From assembly GCA_016786725.1 (NCBI GenBank), contig JAEUVU010000002.1, forward strand, positions 1 through 64,000: a DNA stretch of 64,000 nucleotides, read 5' to 3'. Under the pieces are notes generated by a model. That model was not told the DNA's origin, did no database searches, and saw only the letters and a program-made list of their open reading frames with translations. Each line of letters begins with the position of its first letter. Position 1 is the stretch's first letter. The translations under genes were made by a program, and so were the position numbers. This DNA is from Ferruginibacter sp. GTDB taxonomy: Bacteria; Bacteroidota; Bacteroidia; Chitinophagales; Chitinophagaceae. Shown piece by piece: positions 25,094 through 33,486 of the stretch.

Positions 25094-25117
25094 ATCCTGA
25101 GCGGAGTTGAAGGAAGG
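25094..25117 (+). repeat. CCTGAGC..GAAGG dispersed repeat arm
   Basis: ATCCTGAGCGGAGTTGAAGG with a few further bases directly follows the pepT stop codon. One arm only. Confidence 0.5.
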
Positions 25118-25163
25118 TGCCATATATTCCGAACGAAGCCGGGTCCTGTTTTAAATACGAGAT

Positions 25164-26159
25164 TTAATATTTATGCAGGTATTTGGTGTACCACTCCGAT
25201 AAAGCTTCCATTTTTTTCAGGTTATCTTTCAGCCATTCATTGTATGCCGTATTTGCTGACTGGGTAATATAATAACATAAAGCTTCGGTGTGATGATTGC
25301 TGGCAAGGGAATAAAAATAATCCACATAAAAATTCCACCAGAACCCCTTTTTATCTTTTTTCTCTTCTCCCAGGATGGTAAAAATGATGTTGGTATTTTC
25401 GCCAAGTAATAAATATTCCGGTTTGTTTTTATTTGCTTCGTTTTTATTTGCATCCTGCAAAACATCCAGCATAGCTGTTGCAGTACTAAACTCATCATCT
25501 TCTTCGTTGTTAACCTGTGCCGCTTTGTTTCCTGCGTTCTTCCATTGATCTTGTAATGTTTGAAACGCAGTGATTGATCTTTTGGTTTTTGGTTCCAGCA
25601 ATAAAAAATTATACAATACAAGCAGGCTTTTAACACGCTTTCCCTGCCTTGCCTGCGAAAGCCCCAGTAAAAAATGGCTGCCGGCGTGCAATTGATCCAG
25701 CTTTAAAGATCTTATCAAAGCCTCATCTGCATCGTTGTATTGCTTTAAACTGAAGTATGTAAGCGCCAGGTTATAGTACAGCGATTGATTTTTACTGTAC
25801 TTTTTTAAAGCCAGTTTGTAAGTGTTTATCGCCTGCAGTGGTTTGCCCGAAAGGTCGAGCGCTGAACCTTTCAGGATATACGCCTGGTCAACATAGTCAA
25901 GATTGCGGGCAATTACTTTATCGGCATATTGTAAAGCATTTGTGTAATCTTTCATAGCCAGGTAAGTGGAGGCCATTTCATAATTTGCGTGGATGGAATT
26001 TTTATCACTTTGCAGTGCTTTCTTAAAAAAAGTGATGGCGCCTTCATAGTCGCCTTTGTCGTGCATCTTAATGCCTTCTGTAATAAAATTATTTTCCTGT
26101 GCATAAGTACAGAGGCACAAAAAACTAAATGCAGATAAAAATCCAGCGATCTTTTTCAT
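25164..26159 (-). CDS. Secreted TPR-repeat protein
   Basis: A 331-residue protein with signal peptide (MKKIAGFLSAFSFLCLCTYA). Residues about 25-190 form five TPR units, such as GDYEGAITFFKKALQSDKNS, DYTNALQYADKVIARN, PLQAINTYKLALKKYSKNQS and QYNDADEALIRSLKLDQLHA; TPRs bind other proteins. The C-terminal part has no recognised motif. It is cotranscribed with the 26175 gene upstream (15 bases apart) and probably works in the periplasm with it. I start at the ATG at 26159, not the GTG before it. Confidence 0.75.
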   Translation of the reverse strand: MKKIAGFLSAFSFLCLCTYAQENNFITEGIKMHDKGDYEGAITFFKKALQSDKNSIHANYEMASTYLAMKDYTNALQYADKVIARNLDYVDQAYILKGSALDLSGKPLQAINTYKLALKKYSKNQSLYYNLALTYFSLKQYNDADEALIRSLKLDQLHAGSHFLLGLSQARQGKRVKSLLVLYNFLLLEPKTKRSITAFQTLQDQWKNAGNKAAQVNNEEDDEFSTATAMLDVLQDANKNEANKNKPEYLLLGENTNIIFTILGEEKKDKKGFWWNFYVDYFYSLASNHHTEALCYYITQSANTAYNEWLKDNLKKMEALSEWYTKYLHKY

Positions 26160-26174
26160 CACAATAAATTTTGC

Positions 26175-26657
26175 TTAATTGTTTGCCGGCAGATGATCTT
26201 CCAGCAGTTTTCTGAGTTTCTTTTTAAGCTTAAAATTATTTTTGGGATCATCACAGTACGTGAGTACGATTTTAGCGGTTTGTTGTTCAGTTCTGATCGG
26301 GTTAACAGCTTCAGCCTTGTTTTCAAGCGTGTATTTTGCCATAGCTGCAACAAACAGGCTCAGTAAATTTTTGTCAACACTTATTTCCTGGGCAATTCCC
26401 TGAAAATAGAACTGGTAGTCTTTTGTCCCGGTCATCCAGGCATTTAAAAATATCAAAGCCCCGCCCCGGGCCTCATCTACCTCAATAAAAGGGGTTGTAA
26501 TTAAAAAAGTTGCAGCAGACAGCGCCATTTTTTCAGTAGCCTTATAATCTGCCGGTTTTTCAAGTTTTATATCCTTGTAAGGATAAATAACCTGGGCAAT
26601 AGTAATATTATAAAAACCAAGAAGGGATAATAAAAGCAAAAACTTACGCATTTTCAT
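26175..26657 (-). CDS. Hypothetical secreted protein
   Basis: A 160-residue protein with an N-terminal signal peptide (MKMRKFLLLLSLLGFYNITIAQ) and no recognised domain. The mature part is helical, with repeated threonine/alanine stretches and a basic C-terminal region (NNFKLKKKLRKLLEDHL). I chose the first ATG; a GTG 15 bases further upstream is also in frame. It lies directly upstream of, and in the same direction as, the TPR gene, and the pair may act together. Function unknown. Confidence 0.65.
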   Translation of the reverse strand: MKMRKFLLLLSLLGFYNITIAQVIYPYKDIKLEKPADYKATEKMALSAATFLITTPFIEVDEARGGALIFLNAWMTGTKDYQFYFQGIAQEISVDKNLLSLFVAAMAKYTLENKAEAVNPIRTEQQTAKIVLTYCDDPKNNFKLKKKLRKLLEDHLPANN

Positions 26658-26805
26658 GTTTTTTGCAGACACTGATAACAGCGCCTTTCATTATATAAAG
26701 ATAAAGGGATTTGAAATGATGTAAAAAATGCAACGCTAATGTTTGTTGTTATTTATAAGTTATCCTGCGGAATTTATTTTAATTTACCAGCCCAACAATT
26801 ATTTC

Positions 26806-27753
26806 ATGAACCGTATTGACCGGGTTTCTGCCATACTCATACAACTGCAATCGAAAAAAGTGGTAAAGGCCCAGGAAATTGCCGACAGGTTTTCTATCAG
26901 CCTGCGTACGGTTTACCGTGACATTAAAGCACTGGAAGAATCGGGTGTGCCGCTATCAGGTGAAGCCGGGGTTGGGTACAGCATTATGGAAGGTTACCGG
27001 TTGCCTCCCATAATGTTTACCCGTGAAGAAGCCATTGCATTTTTAACCGCAGAAAAAATGGTGGAGAAATTAACCGATCCTTCTTCTGTTCAACAGTTTC
27101 AATCGGCCATGTATAAAATAAGATCAGTACTCAGGTATGCTGAAAAAGATCTGCTGGATGATATGTCGGCCTATATTGAAGTGGTTGAAAATCCTTATTT
27201 GCCTGCAGAAAGCAAACCCCTGCACCTGCAGGCAATCCTCAAAAGCATAGCCGGTAAAGAAGTATTGGACATTGGTTATTTTGCCAATCATAACCAGCAA
27301 TACAGTAACCGGGAGGTGGAGCCCGTGGGTATTTATTACCAGGGCAGTTACTGGTACATGATCGCTTACTGCAGGTTGCGCAAAGACTACCGCAGTTTTC
27401 GCACAGACCGGATAAGCTATATTAATATCACCGGCAATCATTTTGAAAAGCAGCATCCTTCCCTGAAGTCTTTCCTTACAAAAATGAAACAGGAAAAGGA
27501 GATGCATACCATTGTTATAGAGGTTGAGAAATCAGTTTTAAAATATTTCGGCGATCAAAAATTTTACAACGGCTTTGTATCGCAGAAAGAAGTGGGTGAT
27601 AAAGTGGAGATGACCTTTGTGACTGCTTCTCTGATGGGGTTTACAAAATTCTTTTTGTTGTTTGGAGAATATGCAGAGATTATCAGCCCGCCGGAATTAA
27701 AAGAACTGTTGAAAAAGAACATTGCTGCAATTTCTAAAAAACTGTCAGCCTGA
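26806..27753 (+). CDS. YafY-type transcriptional regulator (HTH_11 and WYL domains)
   Basis: A 315-residue regulator. The winged helix DNA-binding domain is at residues about 1-60 (MNRIDRVSAILIQLQSKKVV, then IADRFSISLRTVYRDIKALE). The WYL domain follows at about 130-205 (IGYFANHNQQYSNREVEP, then SYWYMIAYCRLRKDYRSFR), a ligand- or nucleic-acid-sensing domain. Proteins of this type often regulate the divergent or downstream gene; here the DinB gene 143 bases downstream is the likely partner. The frame to 26743 begins in TTG-rich sequence, so I start at the ATG at 26806. The last residues (LSA, stop) lie within a dispersed repeat. Confidence 0.85.
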   Translation: MNRIDRVSAILIQLQSKKVVKAQEIADRFSISLRTVYRDIKALEESGVPLSGEAGVGYSIMEGYRLPPIMFTREEAIAFLTAEKMVEKLTDPSSVQQFQSAMYKIRSVLRYAEKDLLDDMSAYIEVVENPYLPAESKPLHLQAILKSIAGKEVLDIGYFANHNQQYSNREVEPVGIYYQGSYWYMIAYCRLRKDYRSFRTDRISYINITGNHFEKQHPSLKSFLTKMKQEKEMHTIVIEVEKSVLKYFGDQKFYNGFVSQKEVGDKVEMTFVTASLMGFTKFFLLFGEYAEIISPPELKELLKKNIAAISKKLSA

Positions 27754-27809
27754 GCTTGTCGAAGGCAGGTTAAAGCTGATTGCAGCAGGTTCGACAGGCT
27801 CACCCTGAC
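27744..27809. repeat. Inverted repeat of the CCTGAGCnTGTCGAA family at the regulator's 3' end
   Basis: GTCAGCCTGAGCTTGTCGAA (27744-27763) and TTCGACAGGCTCACCCTGAC (27790-27809) are imperfect complements that can form a stem. The stop codon TGA of the YafY-type gene is within the left arm. Confidence 0.75.
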
Positions 27810-27895
27810 ACCTCTCGAAAAATAAAATTTTGCTGCTGACATAGGGCTGTCACTACCCGGCATTTTCTTTGTGGTATAACCAAAAACAAAAAACT

Positions 27896-28396
27896 ATGAC
27901 ACAGATTTTATTAATTAAAAAGGAACTGGAAAGCGAAGCCATAACCACCCGTAAAATGCTGGCATTGGTGCCTGCAGAAAAATTTGACTGGAAACCGCAT
28001 CCTAAAAGCATGCCCATGATGAACCTAAGTACCCATATTGCCGAACTTACCGGTTGGGTAACGATGGTTATAAATACCGACGAACTGGATTTTGAAGCCA
28101 GTAAATATGAGCCCACCATTGTAAAAGATAATGCAGAACTGATGAAATTATTTGAGGAAAACCTGGCAGGGGCATTGGCAATTGTTACAGATGATAAAGA
28201 ACCGCTGCTTGAAAAAAGATGGGTGCTCAGGATGGGAGAAACCATACTTGCCGATGGCTCAAAAGCTGATATGATACGCCATGCACTTTCGCAAATCATT
28301 CACCACCGGGCGCAACTGGGCGTTTACCTGCGCCTGCTGGATATACCTATACCGGGCTCGTATGGCCCCAGTGCAGATGATACGTTGGGAATGTAA
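27896..28396 (+). CDS. DinB superfamily protein
   Basis: A 166-residue four-helix-bundle protein of the DinB family. MMNLSTHIAELTGWVTMV gives the helix-2 His, and ALSQIIHHRAQLGVYLRLLD is the HxxxH(H)RxQL C-terminal signature; these would bind a metal. Such genes often sit next to YafY/WYL regulators, as here. The role is not known; a thiol transfer or hydrolysis reaction is suggested only by family. I start at the ATG at 27896. A strong terminator follows. Confidence 0.82.
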   Translation: MTQILLIKKELESEAITTRKMLALVPAEKFDWKPHPKSMPMMNLSTHIAELTGWVTMVINTDELDFEASKYEPTIVKDNAELMKLFEENLAGALAIVTDDKEPLLEKRWVLRMGETILADGSKADMIRHALSQIIHHRAQLGVYLRLLDIPIPGSYGPSADDTLGM

Positions 28397-28407
28397 AAAC
28401 AAATCAG

Positions 28408-28434
28408 AAAGCGGAAGAATTTTCTTCCGCTTTT
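28408..28434 (+). terminator. Rho-independent terminator
   Basis: AAAGCGGAAGAA pairs with TTCTTCCGCTTT over a two-base loop, with T residues after it. Confidence 0.8.
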
Positions 28435-28509
28435 CTATTTATAGTCTTTGCGGCTTTTGGGTATTGTGTATGATACCGGCATTGAGTATTTTTATTGAAA
28501 TAATACAAC

Positions 28510-29151
28510 ATGCGTAATATCTTAATCTTTTTTGTAGCCGCTTTCATAATCATGGCATTGCCATTAACCGGTAAAGCGCAGGTTAAACCAAAATACAATT
28601 ATGCAAGCCAGCAAAAATTAATACCGGCAGAACTGGGCGTAATTTTTATGGGCATGGATATAAAAGCCTTCTCTCAAAAAATAAAAATTAATGCTGCTGA
28701 AGCTGAAGACCGGTTTGAAGAGCTTAAACTGATCATTCCTTTTAATAAAAACAATATTGAAAAGGTAGAAGTGAAATTTACCGGCCTGGGTGAGGAACAA
28801 AAGGCAAAACTGGTTAAGACAGAAAAAATTGTTGAAAAAACTGAGTATGGTGATCTGGAAAGAGAAGTAAAGCGCATTTCGATGCCGGCATTGATGACTG
28901 CTGGTAAATTGTATGAAATTGACATTTTTTTTAAAGAGGGAGCTGACCTTAAAAAATATGTAGTGGCGAAGTTTGGTAAACCGGATGAGGTTTATAAAAA
29001 AGGAGACCAGTATCATTTTTTTGATATGCAGTGGACAAAGATCACCAGCGATAAATTGGTTTGGCTGATACGGTATTACGAAGAGACCAGGGCGCTGATG
29101 CTGGCCGGCCGTATCTCGGGATCGGAGTGGGGCCTGGATGATATAAAATGA
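28510..29151 (+). CDS. Hypothetical secreted protein
   Basis: A 213-residue protein with signal peptide (MRNILIFFVAAFIIMALPLTGKAQ). The mature part is a mix of helices and strands with an EKVEVKFTGLGEEQK segment and no known motif. Function unknown. It lies between the terminator after the DinB gene and the SPFH gene, in the same direction as the latter, 129 bases away. Confidence 0.7.
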   Translation: MRNILIFFVAAFIIMALPLTGKAQVKPKYNYASQQKLIPAELGVIFMGMDIKAFSQKIKINAAEAEDRFEELKLIIPFNKNNIEKVEVKFTGLGEEQKAKLVKTEKIVEKTEYGDLEREVKRISMPALMTAGKLYEIDIFFKEGADLKKYVVAKFGKPDEVYKKGDQYHFFDMQWTKITSDKLVWLIRYYEETRALMLAGRISGSEWGLDDIK

Positions 29152-29280
29152 TCTTTATTGCACAGGGAAAAGCGCAGTAAAGCTGAAAAAGCACAAATGA
29201 ATGGCCGCCATAAAGCCGATTAAAGTTTTCCAGCCCGTTACCTAAAAAAATAGGTATCTTCAATACAAAATTTTACAACT

Positions 29281-30204
29281 ATGGACTTTTTAAGAGAATA
29301 CTGGTGGGTCATAATTTTGATACTCGCCTTTTTGGGTTGCTTTGTAACCATTAACCAGGGCTTTATTGGTGTTGTTACTATGTTCGGTAAATACCGCCGC
29401 ATTATGCGCCCCGGCCTTAACTTTAAAATTCCTTTTTTGGAGCAGATCTATAAAAAGGTAAGTGTTCAAAACCGTTCTGTTGAACTGGAGTTTCAGGCCG
29501 TAACGGTTGACCAGGCAAATGTTTACTTTAAATCAATGCTTTTGTACTCGGTGCAAAATGAAAATGAAGAAACCATTAAAAAGGTTGCCTTTAAATTCAT
29601 AAGCGATAAAGACCTGATGCAGGCGCTGGTACGTACCATAGAAGGCAATATCAGGGCTTTTGTGGCTACCAGGCGGCAATCAGAAATACTGGGATTGAGA
29701 AGGGATATTGTGGAGTTTGTAAAAGAGCATGTAGATACATCGCTTGAAGAATGGGGTTACCATTTACAGGATCTGCAGATCAATGATATTACTTTTGACC
29801 AGGCTATTATTGAAAGTATGAGCAAGGTTGTGGCAAGTAATAACTTAAAAGCTGCTGCTGAAAATGAGGGCCAGGCTTTATTGATCACAAAAACCAAAGC
29901 TGCCGAAGCAGAAGGTAATGCCATTAAAATTGCTGCTGAAGCTGAAAGGATGGCGGCGCAACTGCGTGGACAAGGCGTGGCTTTGTTCCGTGAAGAAGTT
30001 GCCAAAGGTATGAGCATGGCTGCTGCAGAAATGAAGCAGGCAAACCTGGATACCAATGTGATTTTGTTTAGTATGTGGACTGAAGCCATCAAGAATTTTG
30101 CAGAGTATGGTAAAGGCAATGTTATCTTCTTAGATGGCAGCAGCGAAGGAATGGAAAAAACCATGCGACAGATTATGGCCATGCAGCAAATGGAAAAAAG
30201 TTGA
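29281..30204 (+). CDS. SPFH/Band 7 domain protein
   Basis: A 307-residue membrane protein. One N-terminal transmembrane helix (YWWVIILILAFLGCFVTI) is followed by an SPFH domain (about residues 30-205) starting NQGFIGVVTMFGKYRRIMRP, with the strand-rich QNRSVELEFQAVTVDQANVY and then the helix block RTIEGNIRAFVATRRQSEI. A coiled-coil region rich in Ala and Glu (AAEAEGNAIKIAAEAERMAA) ends it. SPFH proteins oligomerise into membrane rings and cages; they can guard proteases or organise membranes. No NfeD-type partner is visible next door. A terminator follows. Confidence 0.88.
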   Translation: MDFLREYWWVIILILAFLGCFVTINQGFIGVVTMFGKYRRIMRPGLNFKIPFLEQIYKKVSVQNRSVELEFQAVTVDQANVYFKSMLLYSVQNENEETIKKVAFKFISDKDLMQALVRTIEGNIRAFVATRRQSEILGLRRDIVEFVKEHVDTSLEEWGYHLQDLQINDITFDQAIIESMSKVVASNNLKAAAENEGQALLITKTKAAEAEGNAIKIAAEAERMAAQLRGQGVALFREEVAKGMSMAAAEMKQANLDTNVILFSMWTEAIKNFAEYGKGNVIFLDGSSEGMEKTMRQIMAMQQMEKS

Positions 30205-30221
30205 TTTAGTTTAATGAATTG

Positions 30222-30246
30222 AAAACCCCGGCTAGCCGGGGTTTTT
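30222..30246 (+). terminator. Rho-independent terminator
   Basis: AAAACCCCGGC (30222-30232) pairs with GCCGGGGTTTT (30235-30245), with a T-rich tail. Confidence 0.88.
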
Positions 30247-30383
30247 ATTTTGCTTTGGTTAAAAAAACCAAGATTAACATTTTGTTATGCAGCTATTGCC
30301 AATTTGTTTCGTTTCATTGCATAAATCAAATAGTTTTGGCATAATTATAGCGCAACTATCCAGACAAATAAAACCCGGCACAC

Positions 30384-31058
30384 ATGTTTAATATTCTATT
30401 GCAGATCGACAGTACAGGAATTGCAACTTCTTCAGCAGGAAAAGAATCTTTGTTCTCACTATTGGTAAAAGGCGGCGTATTGATGATACCGCTGGCAGTA
30501 TTTATGGGTATGGCCATTTTCTTTTTTATTGAACGCCTGATTGCCATACGAAAGGCGAGTAAGATAGAAGATAATTTCATGAACATCATCCGTGACCATA
30601 TTGTGAACGGCAACATAACAGCTGCCCGCAGCCTGGCAAAGAATACACCCAACCCGGTTGCAAAAATGATTGACAAAGGTTTGCAACGCATCGGTAAACC
30701 CATTGATGCCATCGAAAAAAGCATGGATAATGTTGGTAAACTGGAAGTTTACCGCATGGAAAAAAACCTGCCGGTACTTTCGGTAATAGCACGTATTGCG
30801 CCGCTGTTTGGTTTTGTGGGTACAATCATCGGGCTGGTAATGTTGCTGAGGGATTTTGCTACAGCAACCAATCCATCCATCACCGATATTGCCGATGCGA
30901 TGTATGTAAAGATGATCACTTCTGCAACGGGTCTTATCATCGGTATCATTTCATTTTTGGGATATAGTTACCTGAATACGCAGATAGATAAAACAGTACA
31001 CAAGATGGAATCGGCCAGCGCTGATTTTATAGATATTTTGCAGGAACCAACAAGATAG
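30384..31058 (+). CDS. MotA/TolQ/ExbB proton channel family protein
   Basis: A 224-residue inner-membrane protein with three transmembrane segments (about 30-50, 130-150, 175-195). GFVGTIIGLVMLLRDFATA and ITSATGLIIGIISFLGYSY are the conserved second and third helices of the ExbB/TolQ channel. With the ExbD-like protein downstream it forms a proton-driven motor that energises TonB or Tol. TonB itself is not in the window. A repeat separates the two genes by 87 bases. Confidence 0.9.
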   Translation: MFNILLQIDSTGIATSSAGKESLFSLLVKGGVLMIPLAVFMGMAIFFFIERLIAIRKASKIEDNFMNIIRDHIVNGNITAARSLAKNTPNPVAKMIDKGLQRIGKPIDAIEKSMDNVGKLEVYRMEKNLPVLSVIARIAPLFGFVGTIIGLVMLLRDFATATNPSITDIADAMYVKMITSATGLIIGIISFLGYSYLNTQIDKTVHKMESASADFIDILQEPTR

Positions 31059-31144
31059 TTATGCATTATGAGTTATGAATGATGAGTTCTATAAATTCAG
31101 GCATTCCAGCTCATAACTTATAACTCACAACTTATAACTTTTAA
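31059..31144. repeat. Inverted heptamer repeat between the ExbB- and ExbD-like genes
   Basis: Left arm CATTATGAGTTATGAATGAT (units CATTATG, AGTTATG, AATGATG); right arm CTCATAACTTATAACTCACA (units CTCATAA, CTTATAA, CTCACAA, CTTATAA). Both have 7-nt periods and the arms are complementary in kind. They fill the 87-base gap. Confidence 0.75.
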
Positions 31145-31145
31145 G

Positions 31146-31550
31146 ATGAGTTTAAAAAAACGTTTACGGGATAATCATAATGAAGTGGATGCTGGTCCGC
31201 TCAATGATGTGCTGTTTATTTTATTGATGTTCTTCTTGCTGATATCTACTTTGGCAAACCCAAATGTGGTTAAGGTGAGCAATCCCAAAGGTAAAAGCGA
31301 CACCAAGGTGAGCCAGAATATTGTGGTTACAGTAACAAAAGATCAGAAAGTTTTTATTGGCACACAACAGATAGATATGATGTATATTGATTCTCTGCTA
31401 AAAAAAGAGATTGAAAAAGATAAGAGATTTGTTGATACACCCACTGTGGTTATGAATGTAGATACATCAGCCCAGTACGGAATGGCTTTTAAGATAATGG
31501 AAGCTGCAAAACGGGCAAAGGCCAAGCTGGCCGCAAATATCAAGCAGTAA
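31146..31550 (+). CDS. ExbD/TolR family biopolymer transporter
   Basis: A 134-residue protein: a short cytoplasmic N-terminus, one transmembrane helix (DVLFILLMFFLLISTL) with the essential Asp at its start (PLND), and a periplasmic domain. It is the partner of the TolQ/ExbB protein just upstream. The gene ends 11 bases past the end of the convergent prmC, so their tails overlap. Confidence 0.9.
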   Translation: MSLKKRLRDNHNEVDAGPLNDVLFILLMFFLLISTLANPNVVKVSNPKGKSDTKVSQNIVVTVTKDQKVFIGTQQIDMMYIDSLLKKEIEKDKRFVDTPTVVMNVDTSAQYGMAFKIMEAAKRAKAKLAANIKQ

Positions 31551-32391
31551 CAATAACCATCCTTTCCCTGCCGTACATGTCTTTTTTTATTACCACCGTT
31601 TGATAATGATGCTGAAACAATGCTGCCGTTTGTTTAGCATATTCTTCATGTGTTTCTAAATAGACCTTACCATTGGGCAATAGATGATCCCGGCCGAATG
31701 CGGCGATCTTCTCATAAAAGATCAGGGGTGAGCTGTCTGGCACAAATAATGCAAGATGTGGCTCAAAGTCAGTAACGTGTTTTTCCAACTTCTCTTTTTC
31801 ATTAACAGGAATGTAAGGTGGATTGCTGATGATGACATCGAAGGCCCCAAGTTTGGGCCAGTTTGTTTCATCTAAAAAGTCAACCTCAAGAAAACTGATA
31901 TGCGTATTATAGAGCGCATCATTTTCTTTTGCCAGCGCCAATGCCTCTTTACTTATATCAATAGAAGTTACTTTAGAAGCAGGTAAATGTTTTTTTATAG
32001 CGATGGGTATGCAGCCGCTGCCGGTTCCTATGTCTAATATGGCCGGATCGGTCAATTTAGATTTTCGGTCTTTTATTAATTGTTCTACCAGTTCTTCCGT
32101 TTCCGGCCGTGGAACCAACACGAATTCGTTTACTTTCAGTTTCATACTGTAAAACCAGGCCTCGCCTAAAACATATTGTACAGGCTTGTGCCTCAGTAAA
32201 TCCTTCAGGGCATTTTGTATGAGCCCATTGGCAGCCGGCGAAATTTCTTTTGCCGGGTTCTTCAAAATGTCCGAACGCTTTAGTGAAGCCATTTTTTCAA
32301 ACACCCAGTCGGTAATGATCGTGGCTTCGCTGAGGCTGTAAACTTTTTGCAGCTGCACTAAAAAGTTCCGGTATAGTTCTTTCAGCATCAT
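31540..32391 (-). CDS. prmC: Release factor glutamine methyltransferase
   Basis: PrmC methylates the Gln of the GGQ motif in peptide release factors. Family marks: VPRPETEELVE, DIGTGSGCIPIAI (SAM motif I) and the active-site IISNPPYIPVNEK (N-P-P-Y). I start at the ATG at 32391 (MMLKELYRNFLVQLQK), because a TATGTTTG promoter-like box overlaps the earlier ATG at 32403 and the family usually opens with a ...LYxxF pattern; 32403 remains possible. It is convergent with the ExbD-like gene and divergent from ribD. Confidence 0.88.
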   Translation of the reverse strand: MMLKELYRNFLVQLQKVYSLSEATIITDWVFEKMASLKRSDILKNPAKEISPAANGLIQNALKDLLRHKPVQYVLGEAWFYSMKLKVNEFVLVPRPETEELVEQLIKDRKSKLTDPAILDIGTGSGCIPIAIKKHLPASKVTSIDISKEALALAKENDALYNTHISFLEVDFLDETNWPKLGAFDVIISNPPYIPVNEKEKLEKHVTDFEPHLALFVPDSSPLIFYEKIAAFGRDHLLPNGKVYLETHEEYAKQTAALFQHHYQTVVIKKDMYGRERMVIVTA

Positions 32392-32396
32392 TAAAG

Positions 32397-32404
32397 CAAA
32401 CATA
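32397..32404 (-). promoter_or_regulatory. Putative -7 box for prmC
   Basis: Minus strand TATGTTTG matches TAnnTTTG. It covers the first in-frame ATG of prmC, so transcription would start near the second or third ATG. Hypothetical. Confidence 0.35.
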
Positions 32405-32421
32405 GTTTATTTATTGATGCG

Positions 32422-32429
32422 TATTTTTG
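32422..32429 (+). promoter_or_regulatory. Putative -7 box for ribD
   Basis: TATTTTTG fits TAnnTTTG. If real, transcription starts close to the TTG at 32437, so ribD may be nearly leaderless or start at the ATG at 32455. Confidence 0.35.
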
Positions 32430-32436
32430 TTACCTG

Positions 32437-33486
32437 TTGAAAGATGATCAATATATGCAGCGCTGCCTTCAACTGGCGGCTATGGGTGCCGGGAAGGTAG
32501 CCCCCAATCCAATGGTGGGGGCCGTGCTGGTGAGTGACGCAAGAATTATCGGAGAAGGGTATCATCAAAAATATGGAGAAGCACATGCAGAAGTAAATTG
32601 TATAAACAGTGTAGCTGATACAGATAAGCACCTGATTTCAAGAAGTGCCCTGTATGTTTCTTTGGAACCCTGTGCACATTTTGGTAAAACGCCCCCCTGT
32701 GCAGACTTAATCATTAAAAATAAAATACCCAATGTTATTATTGGTTGCAGGGATAGTTTTGCAGAAGTTGATGGTAGAGGAATAGAACGTCTCAAAACTG
32801 CAGGCATTAATGTAAGGGTTGGAATTTTGGAAAAAGAATGCCGTGAGCTGAACAAAAGGTTCTTTACTTTTCATGAAAAAAGAAGGCCTTACATTATTTT
32901 AAAATGGGCGCAAAGTAATAATGGCAAAATAGGGGGAGAAGGCTCTTCAAATTATAAAATAAGCAATGAATTTACAGACAGGCTGGTACATCAATGGCGT
33001 ACAGAAGAAGCTGCTATTTTAGTTGGAACAAATACAGCCCGGCTTGATGATCCGGCTTTAACAGCAAGGCTTTGGCCGGGAAGTGATCCACTGCGTTTGG
33101 TGATAGACCTTGAAATTAGATTACCAGGGCATTTAAAATTATTTGACGGCAGCACAAAAACAATTGTATTTACCTATCAAGAGCGCAATTCTACCGAAAA
33201 CCTTGTTTATCATCAATTGAACAGGGCTGAAGATGAAATTCCACAAATATTATCTGCACTTCATGACAGGCAGGTACAATCCTTGATTGTTGAAGGTGGT
33301 ACAAAACTATTGCAATCTTTTATTGATGCTGGTTTGTGGGATGAAGCAAGGGTAATAACCAATACAAACCTCCTTATTGACAAAGGCCTGGATGCACCGG
33401 TTTTAAAAAACAGTCAGGTAGAAGAGACACAGAAACTTATAAATGATATTATTGAATTTAGAAGCCTGGAAAAAAATTATAAATGA
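32437..33486 (+). CDS. ribD: Bifunctional riboflavin deaminase/reductase RibD
   Basis: RibD carries two steps of riboflavin synthesis: deamination of the diaminopyrimidine by the N-terminal domain and NADPH reduction of the ribosyl chain by the C-terminal domain. The zinc deaminase motif is HAEVNC with PCAHFGKTPPC; MGAGKVAPNPMVGAVLVSD is the entry motif. The reductase domain starts near RPYIILKWAQSNNGKI and includes SLIVEGGTKLLQSFIDAGLW. The chosen TTG start gives KDDQYMQRCLQLA, matching the family's N-terminus; the next ATG is at 32455. It overlaps the YigZ gene by 4 bases (ATGA). Other rib genes are not here. Confidence 0.9.
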   Translation: MKDDQYMQRCLQLAAMGAGKVAPNPMVGAVLVSDARIIGEGYHQKYGEAHAEVNCINSVADTDKHLISRSALYVSLEPCAHFGKTPPCADLIIKNKIPNVIIGCRDSFAEVDGRGIERLKTAGINVRVGILEKECRELNKRFFTFHEKRRPYIILKWAQSNNGKIGGEGSSNYKISNEFTDRLVHQWRTEEAAILVGTNTARLDDPALTARLWPGSDPLRLVIDLEIRLPGHLKLFDGSTKTIVFTYQERNSTENLVYHQLNRAEDEIPQILSALHDRQVQSLIVEGGTKLLQSFIDAGLWDEARVITNTNLLIDKGLDAPVLKNSQVEETQKLINDIIEFRSLEKNYK

